DNA of 64,000 nucleotides from Klenkia brasiliensis (GCF_900100695.1 NZ_FNCF01000004.1:558001-622000), one strand, 5' to 3'. Positions 10,575 through 21,895 are shown, counted from the first letter of the stretch. The notes: generated from the letters alone by a model not told the origin. Numbers and translations are program-made.

Positions 10575-11026
10575 GCAGCGCCGAGGACTGGGTCCCCGGC
10601 CGCCGGCTGGGGGTGGACGTCGGCACCGTGCGGGTGGGTGTCGCGCTGTCCGACGCCACCGGATTCCTCGCCTCGCCGCTGGAGACCCTGCGGCGGGCCA
10701 AGGACGGGTCCGACCTCGACCGGTTGGCCGCGCTCGTGGTGGAACACGAGGTGGTGGAGGTGGTGGTGGGGGAGCCGAGGCACCTGTCGGGTGCGTCCGG
10801 GGCCTCCGCAGCCGATGCGGGCGCCTACGCTGGTTCACTGGCCACGCGGATCGGGGACGTCCCGGTGCGTCTCGTCGACGAAAGGCTCTCCACCGTGACC
10901 GCTGCCAGCTCCCTCCGGGCCCGCGGCGTCGACGCCCGGCGGCAGCGCTCGGTCATCGACCAGGAGGCCGCCCGGGTGATCCTGCAGAGCTGGCTGGACC
11001 GGCGCCGGCCCGCGGGCGGTGCGTGA
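10571..11026 (+). CDS. ruvX: Holliday junction resolvase-like YqgF/RuvX (pre-16S rRNA nuclease)
   Basis: This RNase H-fold protein of 151 residues is required for 5'-end maturation of 16S rRNA and was earlier proposed as a Holliday-junction resolvase. Conserved elements are [15 protein letters not shown] (first Asp), [24 protein letters not shown] and the C-terminal [15 protein letters not shown], which together supply the acidic catalytic set. It starts at GTG 10571 inside the alaS stop and overlaps mltG downstream. The alaS-ruvX-mltG-aroE order is widely conserved. Confidence 0.93.
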   Translation: MSSAEDWVPGRRLGVDVGTVRVGVALSDATGFLASPLETLRRAKDGSDLDRLAALVVEHEVVEVVVGEPRHLSGASGASAADAGAYAGSLATRIGDVPVRLVDERLSTVTAASSLRARGVDARRQRSVIDQEAARVILQSWLDRRRPAGGA

Positions 11027-12797
11027 GCAGGTGGGCGACGACCGCAGCGGCCGCCGGGCCCGGCACGACGGCGAGGGCCGGCCCGCCTCGGACATCCTCC
11101 GCGAGTGGCACACCGGTGAGTTCCCGGCCATCAGCGACGAGCCCACCGGCCCGCTGACCGGGGGCCGCCGGGCGCGCCGCCGGGCGATGGAGGAGGAGGC
11201 CGCCCGTCGCGCGGCGGCTGCCGCCCCGGCGCCGGAGGACGACGCCACCGTGCGCACACCCCTGGTGCCCGGCGCCCCCGGCGCCCCGGTCTCCCGCGGC
11301 CCGGCGCCGCGACCGCCGGTCTCCGCGCTGTCCGGCCTCGTGCTCGGCTCGACGGGGGAGCACCCGGCCGTGCGCGCCGACGACGACACCGACCGGCACG
11401 CGCGCCCGCCGGTCGCCGGCGAGCACCCGGCGACCCGCCAGCAGCACGCCGTCGCCGCCGACCAGCGCCGTGCCGAGCAGCACGAGCACGACGACCTGCA
11501 CGACGACCTGCAGGACGACCGGCACGACGACGACCTGCACGGGCACCCCCACGAGGACCACCCGGCCGAGCACCACCACGACGTGCACGGGGCCGACCAC
11601 GCCGACGAGCACGCGGACGACCACCGCGACGCCCGGCCGGTCACCGGCGAGCACCCCGTCTGGGACCAGACCGGCGGCCTCGAGGTCATCGGGGCCGACG
11701 ACGACGACCACCACGGCCGGCGCGCCCGCCGGGAGCGGGGCCGTGCCCGCGGTCCCCGCCGCAAGCGCCGCCCGGTCACCATCGTGCTGTCGCTGCTGGT
11801 GCTGGCCGGCCTCGTCGTCGGCATCGTCTTCGGGGGCCAGTGGCTGTACCAGAAGATCAACCCGGTCGCGGCCGACTACAACGGCTCGGGCAGCGGCGAG
11901 GTCGACGTCCGGGTGGAGAGCGGCGACTCGCTCACCGCGATCGCCCGCACCCTCACCGACGCCGACGTCATCGCCTCCACCGGCCCGTTCGTGGACGCCG
12001 CGTCGGCCAACCCGGCCGCGGCCAACATCCAGCCCGGCGTCTACTCGATGGCGCTGCAGATGAGCGGCCAGGCCGCGCTGGACCGCCTGCTGGACCCCGC
12101 GGCCCGGCTGTTCTCCCGGGTCACCCTGCCCGAGGGCCTGCGCGTCGACGCCGCGCTGCAGCGGATCGCGGACAACTCCGAGATCCCGCTCGCCGACCTG
12201 CAGGCCGCCGCGGCGGACCCGGCCGCGCTGGGCCTGCCCTCGTGGGCCAACGGCCTGCTCGAGGGTCACCTCTTCCCGGCCACCTACGACATCGAGCCCG
12301 GCCAGACCGCGGTCGACGTGCTGACCGCGATCGTGGCCCGCGGCGAGCAGACCTACGAGTCGCTGGGCATCCCCGAGGCCGATCGGCTGCGGGTGCTCAC
12401 CGAGGCAAGCCTGGTGCAGGCCGAGGCCGCCACCACCGAGGACATGTCCCGGGTGGCCACCGTGATCAACAACCGCATCGCCATCGGGATGCCGCTGCAG
12501 TTCGACACCACGGTCAACTACGCCACCGGCAAGACCGGCATCACCACCACCGCCGACGACCGGGCCACCGACTCCCCGTACAACACCTACCGCTACCCGG
12601 GCCTGCCGCCGGGGGCCATCGACAGCCCGGGCGAGGAGGCACTGCAGGCGGTGCTCAACCCCACCCCGGGTGACTGGCTGTACTTCGTCGTGGTCAACCC
12701 CGACACCGGCGACACGAGGTTCGCCGCCACCGCCGAGGAGCACGCCGCGAACGTGGCGCTGTTCCAGCAGTGGCTGCGCGAGAACCCGGGTGGCTGA
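11019..12797 (+). CDS. mltG: Endolytic transglycosylase MltG with long His/Asp-rich cytoplasmic N-terminus
   Basis: MltG cleaves nascent peptidoglycan strands at the membrane. The 592-residue protein has a cytoplasmic part (about 1-250), a membrane helix (about 253-273, [19 protein letters not shown]), a LysM-like segment ([17 protein letters not shown]) and a YceG catalytic domain. The catalytic Glu is expected in ASLVQAEA, followed by [20 protein letters not shown]. The N-terminus is unusual. It holds four copies of a [TA]GE[HF]P motif (near 32, 112, 133 and 209) and a region at about 153-203 that is mostly His and Asp. The start is GTG 11019 or GTG 11031. It overlaps ruvX and aroE. Confidence 0.93.
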   Translation: MREQVGDDRSGRRARHDGEGRPASDILREWHTGEFPAISDEPTGPLTGGRRARRRAMEEEAARRAAAAAPAPEDDATVRTPLVPGAPGAPVSRGPAPRPPVSALSGLVLGSTGEHPAVRADDDTDRHARPPVAGEHPATRQQHAVAADQRRAEQHEHDDLHDDLQDDRHDDDLHGHPHEDHPAEHHHDVHGADHADEHADDHRDARPVTGEHPVWDQTGGLEVIGADDDDHHGRRARRERGRARGPRRKRRPVTIVLSLLVLAGLVVGIVFGGQWLYQKINPVAADYNGSGSGEVDVRVESGDSLTAIARTLTDADVIASTGPFVDAASANPAAANIQPGVYSMALQMSGQAALDRLLDPAARLFSRVTLPEGLRVDAALQRIADNSEIPLADLQAAAADPAALGLPSWANGLLEGHLFPATYDIEPGQTAVDVLTAIVARGEQTYESLGIPEADRLRVLTEASLVQAEAATTEDMSRVATVINNRIAIGMPLQFDTTVNYATGKTGITTTADDRATDSPYNTYRYPGLPPGAIDSPGEEALQAVLNPTPGDWLYFVVVNPDTGDTRFAATAEEHAANVALFQQWLRENPGG

Positions 12798-13599
12798 GCG
12801 CGCCGCCGTCCTCGGTCGCCCGATCACGCACTCGCTGTCCCCGGTCCTGCACCGGGCCGCCTACGCAGCCCTCGGCCTGACCGACTGGACCTACGAGGCC
12901 CTCGACCTCGGTGCCGACGAGCTGCCGGTCCTGCTCGACGGGCTGTCCGAGGAGTGGCGGGGCTTCTCCGTCACGATGCCCTGCAAGCAGGCCGCGGCCG
13001 CCTACGCCACCGAGTCCGACCCGCTGCCGCGGCTGCTCGGCGCGGCCAACACCCTGGTCCGGGTGCCCGGTGGCTGGCGGGCGGAGAACACCGACGTGAC
13101 CGGGGTCGGCATGGCGCTGCAGCTGGCCGGCGTCGAGCAGGTCGGGCACGCGGCGATCCTCGGCGCCGGCGGGACGGCGAGCGCGGCCGCCGTCGCGCTG
13201 GCCAGCCTGGGCGCGCACACCGTCGACGTCGTGGTCCGCGACCCGTCCCGCGCGGCCGGCGTGGTCGGCGTGCTGGACGCCCTGGAGGTCACCGCGCGGG
13301 TGGCCACCTTCGCGCAGACGCCCGAGGTCGCCGCACCCGTCGTCGTCAGCACGGTGCCCGCGGCCGGGCAGACCACGGTCGCGGGGCTCTACTGGCAGGC
13401 CGGGCAGACCGTGCTCGACGTCCTCTACGCCGGCTGGCCCACCCCGCTGGCCGCCGCGGTGCAGGCCGCCGGCGGGCAGCCGGTGCACGGCCTGGACGTG
13501 CTGTTCTGGCAGGCCACGGTGCAGGTCGAGCTGATCACCGGCCGGCCGGCGCCGATCGAGGCCATGCGCACGGCGCTGGACGCCGCCGTCCCGCGCTGA
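12790..13599 (+). CDS. aroE: Shikimate dehydrogenase
   Basis: This enzyme reduces 3-dehydroshikimate to shikimate with NADPH, step four of the shikimate pathway. The 269-residue protein has the substrate motif ITHSLSPVLH, the catalytic-lysine motif SVTMPCK, ENTD and the nucleotide-binding ILGAGGTASA. The C-terminal GLDVLFWQATVQVELITG matches the conserved AroE end. It begins at GTG 12790, overlapping the mltG stop by 8 nt. It heads an almost gap-free run of aro genes. Confidence 0.94.
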   Translation: MAERAAVLGRPITHSLSPVLHRAAYAALGLTDWTYEALDLGADELPVLLDGLSEEWRGFSVTMPCKQAAAAYATESDPLPRLLGAANTLVRVPGGWRAENTDVTGVGMALQLAGVEQVGHAAILGAGGTASAAAVALASLGAHTVDVVVRDPSRAAGVVGVLDALEVTARVATFAQTPEVAAPVVVSTVPAAGQTTVAGLYWQAGQTVLDVLYAGWPTPLAAAVQAAGGQPVHGLDVLFWQATVQVELITGRPAPIEAMRTALDAAVPR

Positions 13600-13602
13600 G
13601 GC

Positions 13603-14244
13603 GTGCTGCCCCTGGCGGCCGGGCTGCTCGGCCTCGCGCTCGGCCCCTGGCTGGCCCGTGCCACCGTGCGGCTCGCCGCCCGGGACCGCGCCGCCGTCCC
13701 CGGGCGGGTGCGGGTGGCGCTCACCGCCGCCGTCACCGGTCCGCTGCTGGCCGGCGCCGCCGCGCTGACCGGCGCCCGGCCGCTGCTGGCGGGCGTGCTG
13801 TGGGCGGCCGCCGCCGCGGTGGTGCTGGCCGGGGTCGACCTGGCGGTGCACCGGCTGCCCGACGTCGTCACCCTGCCGGCGCTGGCCGTGCTGGCCGCCG
13901 CGGTCACGGCGGACGCGCTCACCGACGGCACCGGCCGGCGCGCGCTGACCGGGCTGCTGCTGGGCGCCGCGGCGTTCGCCGTGGGCGTGGGGCTGCGGTT
14001 GCTGGCCCCGGCCGGTCTCGGGTTCGGCGACGTGAAGCTGCTCGCCCCGCTGGGGCTGCTGCTGGGGTGGTGGGGCGGCGGGCAGCTGGTGCTCACCGGT
14101 GTGCTGCTGGGCCTGCTCGCCGGGGCCCTGGTCAGCCTCGTGCTGCTGGCCACCCGGCGGGCCGGCTGGCGCACCGCCGTCCCCTTCGGGCCCCCGTTGC
14201 TGGTGGGCGCGGCGGCGGCGCTGGTGCTGGCCGGACCGCTCTGA
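13603..14244 (+). CDS. Prepilin peptidase, A24 family, peptidase domain only
   Basis: This is a polytopic membrane aspartic protease of 213 residues that probably trims type IV prepilin-like or Tad pilin leaders. The two catalytic Asp residues are Asp79 in GVDLAVHRLPD and Asp143 in GFGDVKLL (GxGDxK motif). There is no N-terminal zinc/methylase domain with paired CxxC, so it is the short, non-methylating form. Hydrophobic segments cover nearly the whole protein. It starts at GTG 13603, directly after aroE. Its substrates are not encoded in the window. Confidence 0.85.
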   Translation: MLPLAAGLLGLALGPWLARATVRLAARDRAAVPGRVRVALTAAVTGPLLAGAAALTGARPLLAGVLWAAAAAVVLAGVDLAVHRLPDVVTLPALAVLAAAVTADALTDGTGRRALTGLLLGAAAFAVGVGLRLLAPAGLGFGDVKLLAPLGLLLGWWGGGQLVLTGVLLGLLAGALVSLVLLATRRAGWRTAVPFGPPLLVGAAAALVLAGPL

Positions 14245-14267
14245 GCAGGGCCGTCGGACCCGGCTGG

Positions 14268-14273
14268 CAGACT
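14268..14273 (+). promoter_or_regulatory. -10 element CAGACT, leaderless type
   Basis: CAGACT ends 7 nt before the ATG of aroC at 14281, in the 36-bp gap after the prepilin peptidase gene. It keeps the A and final T of TANNNT. A leaderless start here would let aroC-aroK-aroB-aroQ be expressed apart from aroE. Confidence 0.5.
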
Positions 14274-14280
14274 GCAGCCC

Positions 14281-15462
14281 ATGTTGCGCTGGCTGACCGC
14301 CGGTGAGTCGCACGGTCCGCAGCTCACCGCCATCCTCGAAGGGCTCCCCGCCGGGGTGGAGGTGCAGACCTCCGACCTCGACGCCCAGCTCGCCCGCCGC
14401 CGGCTGGGCCACGGCCGCGGCGCCCGGATGGCCTTCGAGCAGGACGTCGTCACCCTCACCGGGGGCGTGCGGCACGGCGTCACCCAGGGCGGGCCGATCG
14501 CGGTCCAGGTCGGCAACACCGAGTGGCCCAAGTGGGAGACGGTCATGGCCGCCGACCCGGTCGACCCCGAGCTCATCGCGCACCGCGCCCGCAACGCGCC
14601 GCTGACCCGGCCGCGGCCCGGCCACGCGGACCTCGCCGGCATGCAGAAGTACGGCTTCGACGACGCGCGGCCGGTGCTCGAGCGCGCCAGTGCCCGGGAG
14701 ACCGCGGCCCGGGTCGCGCTCGGCACGGTGGCCGAGCAGTTCCTGCACCAGGTGCTCGGCGTGCGGGTGGTCAGCCACGTGGTCGGCATCGGTGCGGTCA
14801 CCGCCCCCGACGGCGTGCTGCCCGGCCCCGACGACAACGACGCCCTGGACGCCGACCCGGTGCGCTGCGCCGACCCGGCCACCAGCGCCCGCATGCAGGC
14901 CGAGATCGACGACGCGCACGACAGCGGCGACACCCTGGGCGGGGTCATCGAGGTCGTGGTGCACGGCCTGCCGCCGGGCCTGGGCAGCCACGTGCACTGG
15001 GACCGCCGCCTGGACAGCCGGTTGGCCGGCGCGCTCATGGGCGTGCAGTCGGTCAAGGCGGTCGAGGTCGGCGACGGCCTGGAGACCGCCCGCCGGCGCG
15101 GGTCGGTCGCCCACGACGAGATCGACGTGACCGGCGAGGGCACCGTCGCCCGGCGCACCGACCGGGCCGGCGGCATCGAGGGCGGCATGACCAACGGCGA
15201 GGTGCTGCGCGTGCGCGCGGCGATGAAGCCGATCAGCACCGTGCCCCGCGCGCTGGCCACCGTCGACACCGCCACCGGCGAGGCCGCGGTCGCCATCCAC
15301 CAGCGCAGCGACGCCTGCGCGGTGCCCCGCGGCTCGGTGGTGATGGAGGCGATGGTCGCCCTCGTGCTGGCCGACGCCGTGCTGGAGAAGTTCGGCGGCG
15401 ACTCGGTGGCCGAGACCCGCCGCAACGTCGCCGGCTACCTCGACGGGCTGGCCTGGCGGTGA
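14281..15462 (+). CDS. aroC: Chorismate synthase
   Basis: This FMN-dependent enzyme converts EPSP to chorismate, the last step of the common aromatic pathway. The 393-residue protein has the family signatures [19 protein letters not shown] near the start, [47 protein letters not shown] and [11 protein letters not shown] with [11 protein letters not shown]. Length and order are standard. The ATG follows a leaderless-type -10. Its stop overlaps the aroK start as GTGA, so kinase and synthase are coupled. Confidence 0.97.
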   Translation: MLRWLTAGESHGPQLTAILEGLPAGVEVQTSDLDAQLARRRLGHGRGARMAFEQDVVTLTGGVRHGVTQGGPIAVQVGNTEWPKWETVMAADPVDPELIAHRARNAPLTRPRPGHADLAGMQKYGFDDARPVLERASARETAARVALGTVAEQFLHQVLGVRVVSHVVGIGAVTAPDGVLPGPDDNDALDADPVRCADPATSARMQAEIDDAHDSGDTLGGVIEVVVHGLPPGLGSHVHWDRRLDSRLAGALMGVQSVKAVEVGDGLETARRRGSVAHDEIDVTGEGTVARRTDRAGGIEGGMTNGEVLRVRAAMKPISTVPRALATVDTATGEAAVAIHQRSDACAVPRGSVVMEAMVALVLADAVLEKFGGDSVAETRRNVAGYLDGLAWR

Positions 15463-16001
15463 GCGGGCCGTCCGGCCTGCCGGTGGTGCTGGTCGGGCCG
15501 CCCGCCTCGGGCAAGACCACCGTCGGCACCCGGCTGGCCCGGGAGCTGGGCGCCGGGTTCCGCGACACCGACCACGACGTCGAGGCCGAGGCGGGCACGT
15601 CGGTGGCCGACCTGTTCGTCACCCACGGCGAGCCGCACTTCCGGGCGCTGGAGGAGCGCGCCGTGGCCCGGGCCCTGGCCGAGCACGACGGCGTCCTCGC
15701 GCTCGGCGGCGGTGCGGTGACCAGCGCGCACACCCGTGCGCTGCTGGTCGAGCACGGCCGCGCCGGCGGCACCGTGGTCTGGCTGGACGTCGACCTGTCG
15801 ACCGCGGCCAAGCGGGTGGGCCTCTCCCGCGACCGGCCGATCCTCGGGGTGAACCCGCGGCAGATGCTGCGCCGGATGCTGGAGACCCGCGCCCCCCTCT
15901 ACGGCGAGGTCGCCACGCTGCACCTGCAGACCGGGGGCCGCACCGTGGCCGCCGTCGTCGCCGACGTGGTGTCCGCGCTGACCGCCGGGAGCCCCCGATG
16001 A
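15459..16001 (+). CDS. aroK: Shikimate kinase
   Basis: This P-loop kinase phosphorylates the 3-hydroxyl of shikimate with ATP. The 180-residue protein has Walker [13 protein letters not shown] (about 10-21), the shikimate-binding DTDHDVE, the glycine-rich ALGGGAVT and the lid region [14 protein letters not shown] precedes the P-loop as usual. The start at GTG 15459 overlaps the aroC stop, and ATGA links it to aroB. Family, size and neighbourhood all agree. Confidence 0.95.
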   Translation: MSGPSGLPVVLVGPPASGKTTVGTRLARELGAGFRDTDHDVEAEAGTSVADLFVTHGEPHFRALEERAVARALAEHDGVLALGGGAVTSAHTRALLVEHGRAGGTVVWLDVDLSTAAKRVGLSRDRPILGVNPRQMLRRMLETRAPLYGEVATLHLQTGGRTVAAVVADVVSALTAGSPR

Positions 16002-17086
16002 ACGACCTGCACGCCGACCTGCACCGCGTCACCGTCGCCGGCGACGCGCCCTACGAGGTCGTCGTCGGCCCCGGCGCCCGGCACGAGCTCGCCCTGCTGA
16101 CCGGCACCGTGCTCGCCGGCGCCGCCCGCGCCGCCGTGGTGCACACCGCCGCGCTGGCCGGGCTGGCCGGCGAGGTGGTCGCCACCCTGCAGAGCGCGGG
16201 GCTGGCCGCCGAGGCGCTGGTCGTGCCCGACGGCGAGGCCGCCAAGACCGTCGAGGTCGCCGCCGGTCTGTGGACCGAGCTGGGCCGGCTGGGCCACACC
16301 CGCAGCGACGTCGTCGTGGGCGTCGGCGGGGGAGCGGTCACCGACCTGGCCGGCTTCGTCGCCGCCACCTGGCTGCGCGGGGTCCGCGTGGTGCAGGTGC
16401 CCACCAGCCTGCTCGGCATGGTCGACGCCGCGGTCGGCGGCAAGACCGGCATCAACACCGACGCCGGCAAGAACCTCGTCGGCGCGTTCCACCCGCCGGT
16501 CGCCGTCCTCGCCGACACCGACGTCCTCGACGGCCTGCCCGATGCCGAGTTCCGCGCCGGCCTCGCCGAGGTCGTCAAGTGCGGGTTCATCGCCGACGGA
16601 ACCATCCTGGACCTGCTCGGGGCCGACCCCACCGGCCGGTCGGCCACCACCGAGCTGATCACCCGGGCCGTGCAGGTCAAGGCCGACGCCGTGGGCGAGG
16701 ACCTCTACGACACCGGCCGCCGCGAGTTCCTCAACTACGGCCACACCCTCGGCCACGCCATCGAGAAGGCCGAGGCCTACCGGTGGCGGCACGGCGAGGC
16801 CGTGGCCGTCGGCATGGTCTTCGCCGCCGAGCTCGGCGCCGCCGCCGGCCGGCTGTCCCGCGCCGAGGCCGACCGGCACCGCGAGCTGGTCGCCGCGATG
16901 GGTCTGCCGACCAGCTACGCCGGTGACCTGGACCAGCTGCGCCCGGCCATGGCGGTGGACAAGAAGGCCCGCGGCCGGTCGCTGCGCTTCGTCGTCCTCG
17001 ACGGCCTGGGCGCCCCCGGCATCCTCACAGACCCCGACGACGCCTGGGTGCGCCAGGCCTGGTCCGCAGTGGAGGCGACCCCATGA
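15998..17086 (+). CDS. aroB: 3-Dehydroquinate synthase
   Basis: This NAD- and metal-dependent cyclase makes 3-dehydroquinate from DAHP. The 362-residue protein shows [10 protein letters not shown], the glycine-rich [46 protein letters not shown] and the metal-binding [11 protein letters not shown], with a later [10 protein letters not shown]. All active-site elements of AroB are present. The ATG start overlaps the aroK stop, and the stop overlaps the aroQ start, so aroK, aroB and aroQ are read as one chain. Confidence 0.97.
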   Translation: MNDLHADLHRVTVAGDAPYEVVVGPGARHELALLTGTVLAGAARAAVVHTAALAGLAGEVVATLQSAGLAAEALVVPDGEAAKTVEVAAGLWTELGRLGHTRSDVVVGVGGGAVTDLAGFVAATWLRGVRVVQVPTSLLGMVDAAVGGKTGINTDAGKNLVGAFHPPVAVLADTDVLDGLPDAEFRAGLAEVVKCGFIADGTILDLLGADPTGRSATTELITRAVQVKADAVGEDLYDTGRREFLNYGHTLGHAIEKAEAYRWRHGEAVAVGMVFAAELGAAAGRLSRAEADRHRELVAAMGLPTSYAGDLDQLRPAMAVDKKARGRSLRFVVLDGLGAPGILTDPDDAWVRQAWSAVEATP

Positions 17087-17529
17087 GCATCGTCGTGCTG
17101 AACGGCGCGAACCTCGGCCGGCTGGGCACCCGCGAGCCCGAGAAGTACGGGACGACGACCTACGCCGACCTGGTCGCCCGCATCGAGGCCGTGGCCGCCG
17201 AGCTCGGCCAGGACGTCACGGTGCGCCAGACCGACAGCGAGGCCGAGCTGCTCGGCTGGGTGCACCAGGCCGCCGACGACGGCTCGGCCGTGGTGATCAA
17301 CCCGGCCGGCTGGACGCACACCTCCGTCGTGCTGCGCGACGCCCTGGCCCAGGTGCCGGCGCCGGTGGTGGAGGTGCACATCACCAACGTGCACGCCCGC
17401 GAGGACTTCCGGCACCACTCCTACGTCTCGCCCGTCGCCACCGGCGTCGTCGCGGGGCTGGGCACCTTCGGCTACGAGGCCGCGCTGCGGTTCCTGGCCT
17501 CCCTGGACGCCGACCGGGGTGCGCGGTGA
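17083..17529 (+). CDS. aroQ: Type II 3-dehydroquinate dehydratase
   Basis: This dodecameric type II enzyme dehydrates 3-dehydroquinate to 3-dehydroshikimate. The 148-residue protein has [18 protein letters not shown], with the catalytic Tyr at the end, followed by [17 protein letters not shown] and [21 protein letters not shown], which carry the Asn/His active-site residues. NPAGWTHTS replaces the more usual NPGAYTHTS, a variation also seen in other actinobacterial enzymes. ATG 17083 overlaps aroB, and GTGA joins it to pepQ. Confidence 0.96.
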   Translation: MSIVVLNGANLGRLGTREPEKYGTTTYADLVARIEAVAAELGQDVTVRQTDSEAELLGWVHQAADDGSAVVINPAGWTHTSVVLRDALAQVPAPVVEVHITNVHAREDFRHHSYVSPVATGVVAGLGTFGYEAALRFLASLDADRGAR

Positions 17530-18620
17530 CCCGCCACGACCACGCCGGACGCCGGGAGCGGCTGCGCGCGCTGGCCGCCGAGCGGGGCCTGGACGCCGTG
17601 CTGGTCACCGACCTGGTCAACGTCCGCTACCTCACCGGGTTCACCGGCTCCAACGGTGCCCTGCTGCTGCGCACCGACCCGACCCCGGGCGCCCCCGACC
17701 TGTTCGGCACCGACGGCCGCTACACCACCCAGGCCGGCACCCAGGTCCCCGACCTCGAGCTGGTCGTCGACCGCGCCACCGTCGGTGCACTGGCCCGCGC
17801 CGCCGCCGGGGTGGGCCGGCTGGGCTACGAGTCGCACGTGGTCACCGTCGACGGCCTGCGCGGCCTCGAGGGTGCGGTGGGCAGCACCGAGCTGGTCAGC
17901 GCCCGGCACGCCGTCGAGCAGCTGCGCGCGGTCAAGGACGCCGACGAGGTCGAGGCGCTGCGCCGGGCCTGCACCGTCGCCGACCAGGCGCTGGCCGAGC
18001 TCGCCGCCGAGGGCGCGCTGCGGCCCGGCCGCACCGAGCTGGCCGTGGGCCGCGAGCTCGACGCCCGGATGCTGGCGCTGGGGGCCGAGGCGCCGTCGTT
18101 CGAGACGATCGTGGCGGCCGGCGCCAACTCCGCCATCCCGCACCACCGCCCCGACGCCACCGAGCTGCGCGGCGGCGACTTCCTCAAGCTCGACTTCGGC
18201 GCCACGGTCGAGGGCTACCACTCCGACATGACCCGCACCCTGGTGCTGGGCCACCCGGCGGACTGGCAGACCGAGGTCTACGCCCTCGTGCAGGAGTCCC
18301 AGGCGGCCGGCCGGGCGGCGCTGGGGGTGGGCGTCGAGGTCACCGCGGTCGACGCCGCCGCGCGCGAGGTGATCGCGGCGGCCGGGCACGCCGAGCACTT
18401 CACCCACGGCCTCGGGCACGGCGTGGGTCTGCAGATCCACGAGGCTCCGGGCATCTCGGCGCTGGGCGCGGGTACCCTGGCCGCCGGCATGGCCGTCACC
18501 GTGGAACCCGGGGTCTACCTCCCGGGGCACGGCGGTGTCCGGATCGAGGACACGCTGATCGTGACCGATGGCGAGCCCGAGTTGTTGACCCTCACGAGCA
18601 AGGAACTGCTGGTCCTCTAG
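17526..18620 (+). CDS. pepQ: Xaa-Pro aminopeptidase / proline dipeptidase, M24B family
   Basis: This dinuclear-metal peptidase probably removes N-terminal residues before proline or splits Xaa-Pro dipeptides. The 364-residue protein has an N-terminal creatinase-like domain (about 1-130, with [13 protein letters not shown]). The pita-bread catalytic domain has five metal ligands: Asp223, Asp234, His298, Glu327 and Glu341 (LDFGA, HSDMTR, GLGHGVG, VEPGVY, RIEDT). Its stop directly abuts the efp start. The aroQ-pepQ-efp-nusB order is typical of Gram-positive bacteria. Peptide specificity is not decided by sequence alone. Confidence 0.92.
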   Translation: MTRHDHAGRRERLRALAAERGLDAVLVTDLVNVRYLTGFTGSNGALLLRTDPTPGAPDLFGTDGRYTTQAGTQVPDLELVVDRATVGALARAAAGVGRLGYESHVVTVDGLRGLEGAVGSTELVSARHAVEQLRAVKDADEVEALRRACTVADQALAELAAEGALRPGRTELAVGRELDARMLALGAEAPSFETIVAAGANSAIPHHRPDATELRGGDFLKLDFGATVEGYHSDMTRTLVLGHPADWQTEVYALVQESQAAGRAALGVGVEVTAVDAAAREVIAAAGHAEHFTHGLGHGVGLQIHEAPGISALGAGTLAAGMAVTVEPGVYLPGHGGVRIEDTLIVTDGEPELLTLTSKELLVL

Positions 18621-19181
18621 ATGGCTACCACCAACGACCTCAAGAACGGCATCGTCCTCAACCTGGACGGTCAGCTGTGGACCGTCACCGACTTCCAGCA
18701 CGTGAAGCCGGGCAAGGGCGGCGCCTTCGTGCGCACCACCCTGAAGAACGTCATGAGCGGCAAGGTCGTGGACAAGACCTTCAACGCCGGCATCAAGGTC
18801 GAGACGGCCACCGTCGACAAGCGCTCGATGACCTACCTGTACCAGGACGGCGCCGACTACGTCTTCATGGACGGCGACACCTACGACCAGATCCCGGTCT
18901 CCGCGCAGACCCTGGGCGGCGGGGCGGACTACCTGCTGGAGAACACCGAGGTCGTCGTCGCGGTGCACGAGGGCACGCCGCTCTACGTCGAGCTGCCGGT
19001 GACCATGGAGCTGGTCGTGCAGCACACCGACCCGGGCCTGCAGGGCGACCGCTCCACCGGTGGCACCAAGCCCGCCACCCTGGAGACCGGCGCCGAGATC
19101 CAGGTGCCGCTGTTCATCACCACCGGCGAGAAGCTGAAGGTCGACACCCGGGACGGCCGCTACCTCGGCCGCGTCAGCTGA
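18621..19181 (+). CDS. efp: Elongation factor P
   Basis: EF-P binds ribosomes stalled at polyproline and helps peptide-bond formation. The 186-residue protein has three beta-barrel domains. The tRNA-contacting loop is [13 protein letters not shown], with Lys32 at the tip. [24 protein letters not shown] and [22 protein letters not shown], ending in RYLGRVS, are family signatures. No modification enzyme gene (epmA or earP) is visible in the window. ATG 18621 follows the pepQ stop without a gap. Confidence 0.97.
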   Translation: MATTNDLKNGIVLNLDGQLWTVTDFQHVKPGKGGAFVRTTLKNVMSGKVVDKTFNAGIKVETATVDKRSMTYLYQDGADYVFMDGDTYDQIPVSAQTLGGGADYLLENTEVVVAVHEGTPLYVELPVTMELVVQHTDPGLQGDRSTGGTKPATLETGAEIQVPLFITTGEKLKVDTRDGRYLGRVS

Positions 19182-19184
19182 CCG

Positions 19185-19592
19185 GTGGCCGCCCGCTCCA
19201 AGGCGCGCAAGCGCGCGGTCGACGTCCTCTACGAGGCCGACCTGCGCAGCCGTGACGTCCGCGAGCTGCTCGCCGAGCGGATCGCCGACGGCCACCCCCC
19301 GATCAACGAGCACACCGTGCGGCTGGTGGAGGGCGCGGTGCAGCACCGCGCCGACGTCGACCGGCTGATCGGCGAGCACGCACAGGGCTGGTCGCTGGAC
19401 CGGCTGCCCGACGTCGACCGGGCGATCCTGCGGATGGCCGTGGTCGAACTGCTGTGGGTCGACGACGTCCCCGACGCCGTCGTCATCGACGAGGCGGTGG
19501 AGCTGGCCAAGAGCCTGTCCACCGACGACTCCGCCGCCTACGTCAACGGCGTGCTGGCCGGCATCCTGAAGTCCCAGATCCCCACCGCCTGA
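19185..19592 (+). CDS. nusB: Transcription antitermination factor NusB
   Basis: NusB is an all-helical RNA-binding protein that joins NusE (S10) on boxA RNA during rRNA antitermination. The 135-residue protein begins AARSKARKRAVDVLYEADLR and contains RLPDVDRAILRMAVVELL, VVIDEAVELAKSLSTDDSAAYVNGVL and a short tail. All are typical. GTG 19185 lies 3 bp after the efp stop. A strong hairpin follows, so it is the last gene of the aro-pepQ-efp-nusB run. Confidence 0.96.
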   Translation: MAARSKARKRAVDVLYEADLRSRDVRELLAERIADGHPPINEHTVRLVEGAVQHRADVDRLIGEHAQGWSLDRLPDVDRAILRMAVVELLWVDDVPDAVVIDEAVELAKSLSTDDSAAYVNGVLAGILKSQIPTA

Positions 19593-19604
19593 CCCGTACG
19601 CACA

Positions 19605-19636
19605 GAGGCCCGCACCGGCGAACCGGTGCGGGCCTC
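19605..19636. terminator. Bidirectional hairpin terminator between nusB and bldD
   Basis: A perfect 14-bp GC-rich stem (19605-19618 with 19623-19636) closes on a CGAA tetraloop. It lies between the converging stops of nusB and bldD. No U-tract follows on either side. Confidence 0.85.
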
Positions 19637-19652
19637 CGTCGTCCGTGGGGCG

Positions 19653-20189
19653 TCAGCGGGGGGAGCGGCGGCGGTCGGACCAGCCGTCCTCGTCCTCGTC
19701 GGCGTAGATGCTGCCGTCGGCGCCGGGGGACAGCACGCCCCACTCGATGAGCCGGGTGGTCAGCTCGTCGGGGCTCATGTCGTAGATGATTGCCAGCGAC
19801 TTGAGGTCCTCGGTGCGGATGGAGAGCACCTTGCCGTTGTAGTCGTGGCGCTGCGCCTGGATGGTCGAGGCGTACCGGGCCAGCGGGCCGGCCTCGTCGG
19901 CGGGCAGCGAGCCCAGCGACTCGAGGTTCAGCACGATCTTGGTCGACTTGGTGATCGCCGAGCTGGGCCGCGGGTCGGGCAGCAGCTCGGCCACCGGGAC
20001 GCCGTAGAACACCGCGAGCTCGGAGAGCCGCTGCACGGTCACCGCACGGTCCCCGCGCTCGTAGGAGCCGACGACGACCGCCTTCCAGCGGCCGTGCGAC
20101 TTGTCCTCGACACCCTGCAGCGAGAGACCCTGCTGGTTCCGGATCGCCCGGAGGCGAGCGCCCAGCGCTCGCGAGTAGTCGGTGCTCAT
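19653..20189 (-). CDS. bldD: Developmental repressor BldD (c-di-GMP-responsive)
   Basis: This is an actinobacterial master regulator that dimerises through c-di-GMP and represses development genes. The 178-residue protein has an N-terminal HTH (about 1-72, LGARLRAIRNQQGLSLQGVE...WKAVVVGSYERGDRAVTV) nearly identical in style to Streptomyces BldD. Its C-terminal domain holds QRHDYNGKVLSIRTED, which fits the RxD-X8-RxxD c-di-GMP signature although Gly and Gln of the Streptomyces RGD/RQDD are changed. An acidic tail (ADEDEDGWSDRRR) is extra. A BldD-box match lies 10 bp upstream of the start, suggesting autoregulation. Confidence 0.95.
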   Translation of the reverse strand: MSTDYSRALGARLRAIRNQQGLSLQGVEDKSHGRWKAVVVGSYERGDRAVTVQRLSELAVFYGVPVAELLPDPRPSSAITKSTKIVLNLESLGSLPADEAGPLARYASTIQAQRHDYNGKVLSIRTEDLKSLAIIYDMSPDELTTRLIEWGVLSPGADGSIYADEDEDGWSDRRRSPR

Positions 20190-20198
20190 CGTTCCTGC

Positions 20199-20211
20199 TC
20201 ACTCAGTGTCG
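20199..20211. promoter_or_regulatory. BldD box in the bldD leader
   Basis: TCACTCAGTGTCG matches the Streptomyces BldD consensus TNACNC(A/T)GNGTNA at every fixed position except the last. It starts 10 bp upstream of the bldD start codon, so it could mediate autorepression. Confidence 0.6.
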
Positions 20212-20231
20212 TCGGGCAAGGCGCTTGCTGG

Positions 20232-20244
20232 TGACGGAGAGTAC
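20232..20244. promoter_or_regulatory. Second, weaker BldD-box-like site overlapping the bldD -10
   Basis: TGACGGAGAGTAC matches the BldD consensus with two mismatches, 33 bp from the first box. It covers a minus-strand TACTCT (20243-20238) that could be the bldD -10. Binding there would block the promoter. The weaker match makes this tentative. Confidence 0.4.
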
Positions 20245-20326
20245 TTGATTTCGGTCGTGTGCAGCATGTCGAGCACCCCCGAACGGGTGACTCCCGTGCG
20301 GACGCAGGTCACACCCGGCCGTGCGC

Positions 20327-20332
20327 TAGCGT
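20327..20332 (+). promoter_or_regulatory. -10 element TAGCGT of the pyr operon
   Basis: TAGCGT fits TANNNT. It predicts a transcript starting near 20339, about 54 nt before pyrR, so the mRNA leader would contain the PyrR-binding loop. The -35 region is weak. Confidence 0.55.
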
Positions 20333-20360
20333 CGCACCCGGTCCTACCCGCTCCTTTAAC

Positions 20361-21895
<1,535 letters not shown>

